64,000 bases of DNA from Cunninghamella blakesleeana (lineage: Eukaryota > Mucoromycota > Mucoromycetes > Mucorales > Cunninghamellaceae): the NCBI GenBank assembly GCA_017871115.1, contig JAFCIZ010000002.1:248001-312000 (forward strand), written 5' to 3'. The position numbers and the translations under genes were made by a program. The notes beneath the pieces were generated by a model. It saw nothing but the letters and a program-made list of their open reading frames with translations. It made no database searches and was not told where the DNA came from. Of this stretch, positions 34,471-46,916 are shown in pieces (the first letter of the stretch is position 1; every line of letters starts with the position of its first letter).

Positions 34471-37020
34471 TTACCGAGGAGCGCATCTGAAAGAAGAAAT
34501 TTTAAATAAAAAGTAAAATAAAAATAAAAATGAGTTGGATCGAATGGATATAGAAATAGGGTGTTAATATTTTTATCTTATTCTTTTTTTTTATATATAT
34601 ACCTAATAATGTCATCTACACGAAGAATCATTTCAGCGGCTTCAGAAGCGGATAAAAGTACTTGTTTCTTAAGTTTAAAGGATTCAGTAATACCTAATTC
34701 TCTTACATTAGCTACTAAACCATTTACCATATCTAAACCAGCAGTGTTATCACCTTGGTAGTGTGCAGCACGGAGTTGAGAAACAAGTTCTGATGAATCA
34801 AAACCAGCATTATCGGCTAAAATAGTAGGCATTTGACGTAAGGCTTTAGCAAAGGATTCAGCAGCAATGGCTTGTTTACCGGCAACCTTGGTAGCAGCTT
34901 CATCTACAGCTCTTGACATTAACATTTCAGAACATCCACCACCTAATACAGTACGGGGTTCTTTAACGGTTTGTGATAAAACAGAAAGAGCATCATGTAA
35001 TGAACGTTCAGCTTCATCTAAAATTTGTTGTGTAGCACCACGAAGAACAACTGTACAAGCTTCACCAGCAGCAACTCCAGAGAATTTAATTAACTATTAA
35101 TGTTATAGCATAAACACATATATGTAAATTAGAATATTTCCATTTGTACATGTATATATGTATATAAATAAAAGCAGGGATGTTTTTTATTTTTATTTTT
35201 TTACCTTATCTTCACCAATAATAATTTCTTCAATTAAATCACAATGACCCAATTTAACTAATTCAGGGTGATCAAAAGTAGAAGCAATTTCACCACCTGT
35301 AACAAGGGCTAAACGTTCAACACCTTCAAAATCAGCATGTTCAATACTAGAAATACCAGCATCAGCCATTAATTGTTCAGGCCAGTTATAAATTAATTGA
35401 CGATTAACAAAACAGTTGATACCATGTGATTTGATCTTTTCAACCTTAGCCTTCATCTTGTCACGTTCAGCACGTTCTAATTCAGCAAGTTTACCAGTAG
35501 AATCAACACGTACACGAGCACCAAAGATTTTAATTTTATCGGTATCCATAGCTATTTGACAAATAATAATCAATATTAATAATAATAATGACAATAATAC
35601 ACCATATTTAACCATGTATCTACATTTTTATATTCTCCTAATACCCTATCATTTTATTTATTTATTTTGATAATAATTATTGACTTACGTGTATTAGCAA
35701 TTAAAATGTTTGCGTTTTCAATTCTCTTGGGACAATTCACACCAATTTTTTTATCCAAAATAAAACCTATTTTTATCAAAAAATAAATAAAAAAAGACGG
35801 AAAAAAGTATTAGAATTTAATACAACGCTTTTTTTTATATATTGAATTTTTTTTAAAGAAATAATAAAATCCAATATATATATATTATTTTATTATATTT
35901 ACCTTCATCTAAATATGAATCCATTAATTTTCCACCAGGTTTCTTGATAATTTGAATATTTTCCAAGTTAGTTGAACCCTTCAAACGAAGTACAGCATCC
36001 ACAGCTAATTCTGCAAAATATTCTTTATCTTGAGATAATACTTTAGAACTAAGAGTAGTTTTAGCAATATTGATAAGATCTTGACGGAATAATTCTTTAT
36101 CACTACTATGATCAATGGCACTGGATACTAAAACTTCATAAGCAGCCTTGGAAGCCAATCGATATCCTTCGATGATAGTTTGGGGATGAATACGTTGGTC
36201 AACAAGTCTTTCAGCTTCACGTAATAATTCAGCAGCAAGAACACATACAGATGTAGTACCATCACCAACTTCGTCGTCTTGTACCTTAGAGATATTAACT
36301 AAAACTTTAGCAGCAGCATTATCCAAGGCAATAGACTTCAAAATAGTGGCACCATCATTAGTAACTAAAATTTCACCAGTTGAGGCTGATTGAAGAATTT
36401 TATCCTATACGTAATATATAATAATAATAATATTTATAACATAAATACATATACACACATATACATCTACAATTTTTTTTTAATACAAAACCCCTTTTTT
36501 GTACCAAAGCGGTTAATGAATACCTACCATACCCTTTGGTCCCAAGGTACTTTTAACGAGATCCCCAACAGCAATGGCACCAATAAAAGATGACTATATA
36601 AAATACATGTATTATTTTGAGATAGAGTAAAAAAAAAATAAAAAAATAAAATAAAAAAAAGATATAAACCATTAACATCTGTTTTATCAGATCTCATTAT
36701 GCTGTATTATAATATATATATATATATATATCCATCTGTAATATTGTAATATGATAGCTGCAGTAATACTCATATTTATTTTTTTATTAATATTATTTCC
36801 TATCCATCATTTCTTGCTATAAATTATTATTTACCAATCTGGCGTTTTCAGCTCTATCTTCAGTAGCTTGATCTTGGAAAATTTGAACAGGTGCTAAAGA
36901 CTAATTTATTATAAAATGCACATAAAAAAATATTAAAAACAAAAAAATATGAGTTTCTTTTTTAAAAAAATATTTAGATTTAATATTTTTAATAATATTA
37001 AGATTATAGAAGGTTACCAT
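34471..37020 (-). CDS. CCT2: T-complex chaperonin subunit beta (CCT2)
   Basis: Eight coding exons: 37020-37018, 36900-36835, 36593-36528, 36404-35903, 35766-35689, 35551-35205, 35093-34603, 34486-34471 (522 aa). A subunit of the eight-membered cytosolic ring that folds actin, tubulin and WD40 proteins. Group II chaperonin motifs: [44 protein letters not shown] (ATP site, DDEVGDGTT), and GGEIAS in the apical region. Beta-specific runs confirm CCT2: [68 protein letters not shown]. The first coding exon is the ATG alone, followed at once by GT; the next in-frame exon opens [12 protein letters not shown], matching CCT2 N-termini. The last exon encodes only RCAPR and stop. Length is normal. Confidence 0.97.
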
Positions 37021-37551
37021 ATTGATATATAAAAGTCAAGATGATCTGATGAATACTTAAACTAATAAAAAAAAAAGGAAAGAGAGAGAAAAAAAATTCT
37101 GGCTGTCAAATTGAATTTTTAGAGGAAAAAAATAAAATACGCGTGTATGAAGTGGAGTTTTTTTAATCGGACGTCACAAATAAAAAAATTGGAATTGCTC
37201 CTTTTTTCACTTTCCCTTCTGCTCTTTACTTTCACTTCGCTTTTGATTTTTTTTTGGTCTTTTGTTTAAAGAGAAAGCTTGTGCATAGAATTGATATAAA
37301 CTACTATAAAATGAATATTTTTATAGAAATTATTATATTATTATTTAATATAATAAATACTATTATTTTATCTATTATTTTATATGATCAGTTTACTTGA
37401 ATATATTCCTTATATTATTATATTTTTTTTTTGCATAATGATACTGCCAAGAATAATAATTAAAGTTTGCTAGTATTGTGATCATAGTAATATCGCTAAT
37501 AAAAACTAATTATTGTTTAGATATAATGAATTTATATATATTGATACACAT

Positions 37552-37600
<49 letters not shown>

Positions 37601-37972
37601 GCATAATGAACGTTCGCTTATTTTAATTATTAAATGGATATATATTTAAAAAGAAAAAGAAAAGTGGTCTATTGTTACGTATATATTAAAAAAAAAACGG
37701 AAATGAAACAATACACTTAATACACGAATATAAATATATATATATAAATAGTTGATCATTATTATTTAGTTGCACAAAAAGAAGCACAAAAAATAAAAAA
37801 TATTGAGATAATATAGTATTAAATGGTTTTTATAATAATAATATCAATATATAAAACACACTCATACACACACATATATATATATATATATATATTATTG
37901 TTATTATTATTACACTTGCCAAATTTATGATACGTATTGATTTTTAAATAAAATAAACTTTTTATTCCAAAT
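37021..37972. other. divergent intergenic region
   Basis: Lies between the CCT2 start and the next + strand gene. It holds CA/TA microsatellites at about 37544-37597 and 37858-37895 and long AT tracts; it probably contains both promoters. Confidence 0.5.
37544..37597. repeat. compound CA/TA microsatellite
   Basis: An alternating (CA)n then (TA)n run of about 54 bases in the divergent spacer; a second similar run lies near 37858-37895. Confidence 0.85.
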
Positions 37973-39029
37973 ATGGAAGGCGAATTATTATTTTGTTATT
38001 TTTTTTCCACATATATAGTTTTTAAGGGAGGCTCCTTTTTTTTTCCTTTTCTTATTTTTCTTTCTTTCCTTTTCTTCTTTTTATCATTTTTATTATTTTT
38101 TAAGCTAGTCATTTATTATATATATATATTTTTATATATTTTATACCAATACCTTTTTCTTTTTGTACCTGACAATCAATTATTTAAGCTGGCTTCAAAA
38201 AAAGTATATAATAGTAACGAATATGGATTCGATCCCAACGCTCCTATTCTCTATCATTTTGTGTGTGAGCCTAATGAACCAACAAGAATTCAAATTAAAA
38301 AAGAAACAACAAGTACTGGTTATCCTCCTATAGTATTAGGTAATTATATAATAATAATAATAATAGTAATAATAACAACTTGGGAAAAATAATATTATCT
38401 ATATAACATTATAAGTTGATCCTTTTTTTTATTTAATATATATATATTTATATTTAAACTAAATACTATCCTATCTTTTTTATATATTTTTATTATTTAT
38501 ATATTATGTATTTTTCTAAATTTGAGTATATTAGTAACGGGACCATACAACACAAATAATGAGCCTATTATAGACGATAAACGACTGGATCAAACTAAAA
38601 AAGTCATTTATTTAGATCGTAGAACTCATCAAGGAACACCTCCCAATTGGTTACCGCAAGCTTGGTCAACTTCTGGTATTTACCCAATACCACCTCAAAT
38701 GATTGCTTTGATAACTAATATTCCTTTTGATAGAAATGCAACAACTTCTACGACAACAACCGCGACTAATAACAATAACAATAATCTAGCTACTGGCTTA
38801 ATGGGAATGACTTCAGCACCGGGGATGATGTTACCAACAACTATGTTTCCTAATAATTTTTATAACCCAAATATGTTTTTTGGTGGTGCAAATAATATGA
38901 TGATGGGTCCTCCTCCTCCCCATCCTTCACCTATGATGCCTCCAATGATGCCAAATCTACTTCAACAACAATTACAGCAACAGCAATTATTTCAAATTCA
39001 ACAACAGCATCAACAGCGTTTACAGTCTA

Positions 39030-39080
<51 letters not shown>

Positions 39081-40480
39081 GTAATAACAATAAAAATAAC
39101 AATAATAATAATAGCAATCAATCATCAGCAAATAATTCACCTATGTTAACACCAACTTCACCTAATTTAAATTCTTCTTATACTCAACGTAAACCTATCA
39201 GTGCTCTTATACCCATGTTAAATAATACTCATATTTCTGTATCACCATCATCATCCTCTACTTCAAATAATAAAAATAATAGTAATAACAACAACAATAA
39301 TAATAAAGTAAAAAGACAATCATCTGCATCTTCTTCAAATAAACACCAAGAAAATATATCTAACTCTAATACTGCACAACAACAAAAACAAAAGCCTAAA
39401 AAGAAAAATCGGCATATAAAATGGGCATCAAAGGATCAAGTCTTTGAATTTGAAGTTTTAGAAGAATGGAAGGGAAGAGAGGATCACGCTAATGGCGATG
39501 AGAAAGTATATTATGGTAATAATGATCCTAATATGTATTATGGTGAAGAGGATGGCTATTATGATCAGGTATATGATCAAGGAATTAGAAGTAATAATTA
39601 TGGAAACCGGAGTGATTTAGAAGAAGGTGACTATTATGATGATGATGATATTTATGGTGATGAAAACAGTTCATACCTAAATTATGATGAAGACATGTAT
39701 GAACAAAGATATTATTATGATCATTATTACCCAGAGGATGATGCTTATGAATATGAAGTGGTAGATGAGCATCAGCATTATAACAATAATGGAAATGTAC
39801 CATTAAGAGGACGATCAACTGGGGTTATTGGAAATAGAAGAAGAAATTGGGCAAGACCAAGGGCTTTCCAACATCATAATAGACATCTGATACACAATAT
39901 TGATAATAATAACGAGGCTGCCGCTTCAAATTATCAATATGACCAAGGAAATGAATTAGTATATGGTGACGATAACGGTATATATTATACTGATGATGTA
40001 GAATATGGTCCCGTTCATAAAGGTAGATACTGGGAAGAAGAAGAAGGAGGAGAAGAAGAAGAAGAAGAGGAGGAGGGTTATGAAGAGAATGTTGATGAAG
40101 AAAATCAAGTAGATGATGGGGAAATAATAAACGATGGCGAAGAAATAATAAGACCGTGGTCAACAGGGCAATATGATAGAGCAAGGTATCAATTCCAACC
40201 ACAACAACATCAATATCACCATCATCAACAGCAACAATATTATGATCAAGCTTCACAAAGACAGCAGTATATAACTAGAAGCCAATCTACGAGATTATCA
40301 CGTAGAGAAGACCAACATGATATTGTACCAACTGTTAGTCGATCGGCAAGTGCTGCTTCAACAACTCCACGAATGTGGAGACCTTCAAGAAATAATCATC
40401 CTCAGCAACAACAAAGATGGAATGCTAATCCTGTATCAAGGTCAGCTTCTACTAGTGCTGTTAGTACAAGACGCTATTAA
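37973..40480 (+). CDS. Asn/Gln-rich hypothetical protein with PP1-docking-like motif
   Basis: Proposed exons 37973-38339 and 38535-40480 (770 aa if the first ATG is used). The splice join is in phase and continues the chain as TGYPPIVLVTGPYNTNNEP. A folded N-terminal region (YGFDPNAPILYHFVCEPNEP, TRIQIKKETTST, KKVIYLDRRTHQGTPPNWLP, WSTSGIYPIPPQMIALITN) is followed by Pro/Met-rich, Gln-rich and poly-Asn stretches (about 16 Asn near residue 295). At about 415 sits NRHIKWASKDQVFEFE, fitting the [RK]x[VI]x[FW] pattern of PP1-binding proteins. The rest is Tyr/Asp/Glu-rich, then Gln/Ser-rich. Residues about 8-62 are encoded by T-rich DNA that looks like intron, so the 5' end is unsure. Family not recognised. 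PP1 binding is inference. Confidence 0.65.
39032..39079 (+). repeat. (AAT)n trinucleotide tract encoding poly-Asn
   Basis: About sixteen tandem AAT codons inside the Asn/Gln-rich gene; a slippage-prone coding microsatellite. Confidence 0.9.
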
Positions 40481-41555
40481 AAAATTTAAAAATATTTTGA
40501 TATCATTATAATTATAATATATATATATATATATATATTCTTTGTTTATTTTTATTATTATACTTTACTTTTATTTGTTCATTTTATGTTTTATTTGTCA
40601 TATATATTATTATTATTATTGTTATTGTTATTTTAGTTTATCTAGTTTTCTCATTCGGTTAATTCAATATATATACTTCATCCACCTTATTTTATTTTAT
40701 TTTCAAAAATTAATTATTATTATAATAAAAATATAATACACTTCATCCCTTATCATTATAAAAAAACTTATTGAATTTTCACGCTAATGGAATTTCCACG
40801 TTGATGAAAAAAATTGGCTTGTAAGAAATTTTTTATTGTAAATAATAATAAGCTCCTTTCGACTTCTTATTTTTTAAAAAAAAATAAGAGAAAAAAAATA
40901 GAATAGCTATGATTCTTAATGATATTATAAGAAAAGGAAATTAAATATACAAATGAATAAATGTTGTTTTAAACAATTAAATTACTTAATATATATATTA
41001 TTATTTTTTACTTTATGGTTTATAAATCCTAACCGACAATTTTGGTTCGACACTGAGAAAAAAACCCAATTATGTAGCCAATTCCATTAAAAGCATTCTC
41101 TATTTATATTTCCACTGTAGCTTGTTAAAATCAATTAGACTGGTAGCTATGTTAAGAAAGTAGAAGTGAAATAAATAAAATAAAAATTATATGTAAGGTA
41201 GAAAATATGACAATTGACATGGCCCATCGAGCTATGTTATAACAATTAAGTATACAACAAAATGAAAAGTTTATAAAAAAATTGACGTGCAGTAAAACCC
41301 TAATTTTAACGATTGGTTTTTTTTTAAAAAAATATTTTACGGGGAAAGTAAATGTGTACAGTTCAATAAACTAAAATATTTATTTCTTAAGAATTTAAAT
41401 GAATAAAATTAACTCTTTCAATAAAAAGAAATACATGAGTCAAAAAAATAAAAAAATAGTGTATGATGGTATCTATTTTTTTTTTTTTTTGGCTATAAAA
41501 ATAACAAACAATATATAAATATAAAGAATAATAATTGTAATTAAAAAGTATATAG
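40481..41555. other. convergent intergenic spacer
   Basis: About 1.07 kb. TA and ATT repeats near 40518-40540 and 40600-40630; no coding signal. Confidence 0.5.
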
Positions 41556-43923
41556 TTATTTAGGAAGAAAAGGAAGAACATTATCTACTTTTTCTTTTAT
41601 CCAATTCTTGAGACCATATAAACTAGAGTGATGTGTAGGACCATTAATGGCGCGATCGAGGGTTAACTTTTTACTATTCACACGAATCACAAAATCAAGG
41701 GCAGTAAGATAAGAAATGGTTAAAGGTTTAGAGACGGTATCACCTGTAGCATTATTATGAAACCAATTAGCAATATTATGAGGACCAAAAGGTATAAAAC
41801 TAGATCCCTTTCTGGCGCGAGATAAACTTCTATCCCACATGACATCTTCTTGAATAAAATTCACCCAAGAATCAATGATAGGGAAAGTTATATTAGGGTG
41901 GAATAATTCCTTGACGAGAATGGTTAACTGAGATTCAAATAATTTTCCAAATTCAGGATGTGTTTTTGACATGACGGTTGCTTTGGTAAGAGGTCTTAAA
42001 TCCATGCCATCAAATTTTTTAAAATCGCCTCCAATTAATCTTTTAAACTTTACTGGTCCTAAAGAATTTGAAAATAATAATGAAAAAAAAAAAAATATTA
42101 GTTTGCTACTTTTTCATATAAAATACCATGGTTTTTCTTATTATTTTTGTTATTGTTATTATGATTATTATTTATAAAATTACCACTTCCTAGACCCATA
42201 TCAAAATCCCAGCTTAAAAATACAAATCTATCTTCAGTTGGATCTTTATAAAGGAAATAATTGTTTGTATTTTGAAGATAAGTATCAAAAGAACCCATAA
42301 GAAATTCTAATCCAAGACTGTTTTTTTAAAAAAGAATAGTAAAAGAAAAAAAAGTTTAATTCAATAAAAAAAAAAGAATGCAGCCGAAAATATATATTTA
42401 AAAAATAAAATAAAAGATAGCTTACCTGATAAAGAATCCATTAAGATCGATATGTTTATTCCATTCATCCAAAGAAGCACTAGCATTATTACCATTGGTT
42501 TGTTGCAATTTAAGTTGGTCATCAATGAATTTTGTAAAAGAAACTAAGTCGTTCATGCTATTTGTGCCAACTTCAGGTTTTTCAGAGATACTATAAGCAC
42601 TTGAGGTATAATAAGAAAGGTCATCACCATGATAGCTTAAATCAGCAGCGTGCTTATTTGATTTTTTAACTCCTTCACCTTCGTATAAAATACCAGTTTG
42701 GTAGGATTTATCACCTTTGGCAAATTCATTTCGTAACCAATGATCATCGTATTTTTCTCCTAGTAAGAATAAACCCATAGGTCGATCGTTAATAAATACT
42801 CTAAAAATAAAATAATAAAATAAGTATATAAATAAGTATATATTTAATGATAGTTTATTTTTTTTTATATGAATTTATATATATTTATATATATTACCTA
42901 ACATAAGAAGTTCTAGAAACTGGTCGTCCGGCAGCTAATAACATTTCATAAGCTAATTTTTCACGCATATAAGAAGGGTCGCTTGCACAAGAACGCAATT
43001 TTATTTTTTTGTAGCCATCTAACTTTGAGCCTTTATCAAGTTTAATATTATAAGAGAATTTTGTAAAATAACGGTTTGATCTACCACCTAATTGAAGCTT
43101 ATTATTGTTGAAATGGAACACCTTTTTAGAACTATACATATGATAATAAATATATATACAAAAAGCATAATGATTTCATTAATAAATTCAAAAAATAAAT
43201 CAGTATTTTTTTTGTGAGTGATGTACTGTCCTTACGTTATATATGTAATATTCGCTTTAATATCAATATCTTGTAAATAATAGCCATGAAGTCTTTCAAT
43301 ATCACCGTCGGGAGCAGTGATATGCATTGTTGGTATTTCATTATCAGGATGAAGGTTTTTTGCTTTTATTAATTGATAATCCATTGGGAACTGTTTGAGT
43401 TGTTTAAATTTTTTTGTTTCACGATAAGTCCAGGATCTACCATAAAATTCATTTAAAGGTTTATCATCATTGCGACCTGTGGAAGAAAAAGAAGTGCGAT
43501 TAAATTTTTCAGAATCAATGATCTTCTTTGTAGTTCTATCAATATGGACATAGCGATAACTCTTTTTTGCCTGTGGGCCTTTAGCTTCATGTAAAATACT
43601 GCCTGTTGCAATAGGTACCATAGGAAGTACTTGTTTTTCATCAATTAGTACGCCAAAATCTGTTAATGGATCCGTCATTGGTAAGCCAATCACCTTATAT
43701 ATATGTTCTTTTCCATCCAATTTAGATGCCTGTACTAACCCATTAGACCAAAAGCTTGTATAAAGTAAAAAAAATACTATAATTATAATAAAAATAAAAA
43801 TAAATTAAATAATGAATAGCCAGTTGATTGACGTTGACGTTATATTTTCGGTTTTTTTTATTATAATAAATAAAAATAAAATTTACCAATAGAAAACACT
43901 ATAATCTTGAGAGATCCTCGCAT
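41556..43923 (-). CDS. CotH kinase-family secretory protein (spore-coat-protein-H-like)
   Basis: Six exons: 43923-43887, 43776-43236, 43131-42898, 42800-42426, 42317-42184, 42058-41556 (607 aa), all in phase. The first join restores a signal peptide or anchor (MRGSLKIIVFSIVFFLLYTS). CotH blocks: KIKLRSCASDPSYMREKLAY, EMLLAAGRPVSRTSYVRVFI, MGLFLLGEKYDDHWL, HIDLNGFFISLGLEFLMGS, NNYFLYKDPTEDRFVFLSWD, then FDMGLGSG with the conserved DFD-type acid pair. In bacteria CotH is an atypical kinase of spore-coat proteins. In Mucorales the family is expanded and some members are spore-surface adhesins. I do not see the short peptide used to define the invasin subgroup, and there is no C-terminal hydrophobic GPI signal, so this is probably another subgroup, secreted or luminal. 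Length fits the family. Confidence 0.88.
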
Positions 43924-44273
43924 TATTTAATTTTATTAAATGTTTGTATATTCAGTATTTGATGTTGATAAAAATAAAAGGTAAAAAAAAGAAATCAAAA
44001 ATAAAAATTTGATTTCTTTTTATAATCGTTTCCAACTTCACTCCTGTGTATTTGCGTTTCTAAAATTAAAATAACATTAAGATCAATATTAAAGTTTTCA
44101 TAATTATTATTATTTGTTTTTATAGAATTAAGAGTAAAATTAAGGAACTAAAGAAGGGGGAATAAGTAATTTTATTATTATTATTATTTTTCTATAAAAA
44201 TAAAATAGAAATAAAATCGATTACTATCTACGCGCATTTGTCTAATGGTCTAAATAATTAGAGGAGGTAGTAT
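43924..44273. other. intergenic spacer
   Basis: About 350 bases between the CotH start and the ARL5 stop. AT-rich, nothing else seen. Confidence 0.6.
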
Positions 44274-45487
44274 TTAAGAACCAGAGAGCTGTAGTACCAC
44301 CCAGTCCAACCCTTCAAATAATCTATGAGAAAAATATATTAGTAACCCTTTACAACTATATACCTCCTTTTCATTTTTATATATAGATATTTAAAGTTTT
44401 GTGCTTCATTAATGTATAGCTTTTAACGTTATTTTTAAATAATTACCCATCACCAGTAAGTGCCGAGCATGCCTACGTTTATAAAGATCAACATTAGTAA
44501 GGTTATTAAAATTTCTGTCTTATTTTTTTTTTCTTTTTTTTTTTGCTTTGACCACACTCTCCTTCCCCCTTTTATCGTATTAATTATATCACTTTAATTC
44601 TATTTATACTTTTATTCTACTCCTGTTTATACATATTTATCTATTTTTATATATACCTGAATATGCCACTGTCTGTCCTTTAAAGTAGAAAGTCCTAACA
44701 CTTCAGATATTTTTGCTGCTGACATGGCTCCTTTTACGTCTTGTTTATTTGCAAAAACTAATAAGCTTGAATTTTGTAGTTGCTAGTATTAAAAAAAACC
44801 AAAAAGAAGGGTTAATTAGTACACTAATAAACATTTTGCCTATTCCTATATACATATATATTTTTATAATACTTACATCACTTTCCATCATTTGATGTAA
44901 TTCGCGTTTAGCTATATGTAGTCTGTTGGTATCTGTACTGTCTATTACCATGATCACTGCCTATAAGTTAATAATATAGTCACAATAATTTGATTGTTGA
45001 TTTATTTATTTTATTTATTATTTTATTTATTATTGTTAACTATTATTTTGAATACCTTTGTATCTACATAATAAGTTTTCCATGAAGTACGTAAGGATTC
45101 TTGCCCGCCTATATCCTATATTATATATATTTATATTGTTACTATCTTTCATCTTTTTTATTAAAAAGCATTACTTATTGTATTTCGACCCTACCCACAT
45201 CATAAATTTAATATTTTTATATTCTACAACTTCCACGTTGCTTCCTATAGTAGGCGTCGTCGTTACTACTTGATCCATCAATCTAAAAAAGGATGTTAAA
45301 TAATACATATGTTTAATTCCTATCCCCTATTACCATGTACTTTTTTTACTGATATTAGTATATACATATGGCATTACAATTTATATAATATAGTTGTTTT
45401 TCCTGCATTATCTAAACCGACAATGATAATTTTAACTTCTGCTTTAGAAAATAATTTATTCCATAATCCACTAAAAACAATTCCCAT
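44274..45487 (-). CDS. ARL5: ARL5-type Arf-like small GTPase
   Basis: Seven exons: 45487-45378, 45282-45195, 45115-45056, 44960-44877, 44782-44657, 44472-44447, 44322-44274 (180 aa), phases consistent. A trans-Golgi Arf-like switch that recruits tethering factors such as GARP. MGIVFS gives the N-terminal Gly for myristoylation. Nucleotide motifs: GLDNAGKTT (P-loop), TPTIGSNVE (switch I Thr), [11 protein letters not shown] (switch II), FANKQD (guanine specificity) and CSALTGDGL. The [20 protein letters not shown] and [20 protein letters not shown] runs are ARL5-like rather than ARF1/ARL1-like. The last exon encodes [14 protein letters not shown]; an alternative acceptor 16 bases later would give an unrelated tail and was not used. 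Seven introns-worth of splitting in a 1.2 kb gene is dense even here. Confidence 0.93.
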
Positions 45488-46916
45488 TATTATAATCGAA
45501 AAAAAAAAAATTAGGAAGAGAGAAAAAAATATAATTTTCAAAAAAATTCATATAGTTAAAAAATCTACTGAGTTTCAAACTCAATTTTTTCGCATATAAA
45601 AAAAAAAGCTTTGGGCACTATCATATAAGTTATTACACTGGATTCCCATTGTAAAAAGAGTATAAACTTACTATACTTTTTAATTTACATTTATTTTCAT
45701 ATTAATCTACTTTGTATATAAGTATTTTATTTTTTTAAATCTCTTTCACTCTTTAATCTTTTTTTTTTCAAAGTATTCCTCTTCTTTTTTCTTTTTCATG
45801 TAGTATATAAATTATAGTTCAAATAGATCTATTATATAACATAAAATCATAATATACAGTAAACTCTTTTTAAGCTATTATTGATATATATTTTAACATA
45901 TTAATTATATTTATATTTACTTTATCATGAAAAAAATAAATAAAAAAAAGTACATATAGAAGTTACTTGGTATTTACTATGTATTAATGTTATAATTCTG
46001 GCAATTCCTTTAATTGTGCGTTCATTATATGTGTTTGTTATTTATTAATTATTTACTTTTTAAGTGAGTGTAATTTTTTTTCAATTTTTTACCAAAATTA
46101 CCTTGCTCCAATTTTTAACTGATTTATAGGTAAATATTAAGCTATAGTATTTATAAACAATATCCATATCTGTCATTTTTTTTTTTTTTCCCATCGTTGT
46201 AAGATTTATGCTATTATAATTATGAATAAGAGTGATTTGTATATTTATCACATAAAGTGACATTATTGGCTATTTTTTATAATTATTGTTAAAGTAAAAA
46301 CATAAATTATAATGTAATAAACTAAACTATTTATTCAATTGATGCATAGTATATATTTCAGAGTTTTTTTAATATTAACAATAGTTAATTTAAATATATC
46401 TACAACATAAAAAAAAAAACTGTATACACATGCATTTTAATATGTTAAATTTAATGAAAACTATTCCAATTGACAATATAATCGCTATTATAGTGGCCAT
46501 TTCATTACTCTGCTAATATTTATTTTATTTTTTTACTATTACATGAAGACACCGTTAATTTTATTACAATAGAATATGTGCTCGACCCAATTAGAATTTC
46601 TCGATAGACCCAAAAGCATTTCATAAAGAAAGCATCATTTTTTTTTTCTTTTCGAAACATACTTATATTATTTCATACGTATACTCATATATTAAAATAC
46701 AAAGATTAAACAAAGCTTGAAAAGTAACAGGATTATAAATTGACATATATGAAAACTTATAAGATTTTTTAAACTAAAAAAATTTAAGCTCCGGATTAGA
46801 TTTTTTTCCCCTTGCTTATTTTTTTTTCTCTCTCTTTCTTTTCCTTTCTCTTTTTTTTTATCACTTATTTTTTTTTATTACTATACAGTAATAAATCCTT
46901 TACTAAAAGTATACTT
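45488..46916. other. intergenic, divergent promoter region
   Basis: About 1.4 kb between the ARL5 start and the CS/Sel1 gene. AT-rich. A pyrimidine-rich leader (46800-46880) precedes the next ATG. No gene supported on either strand. Confidence 0.5.
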
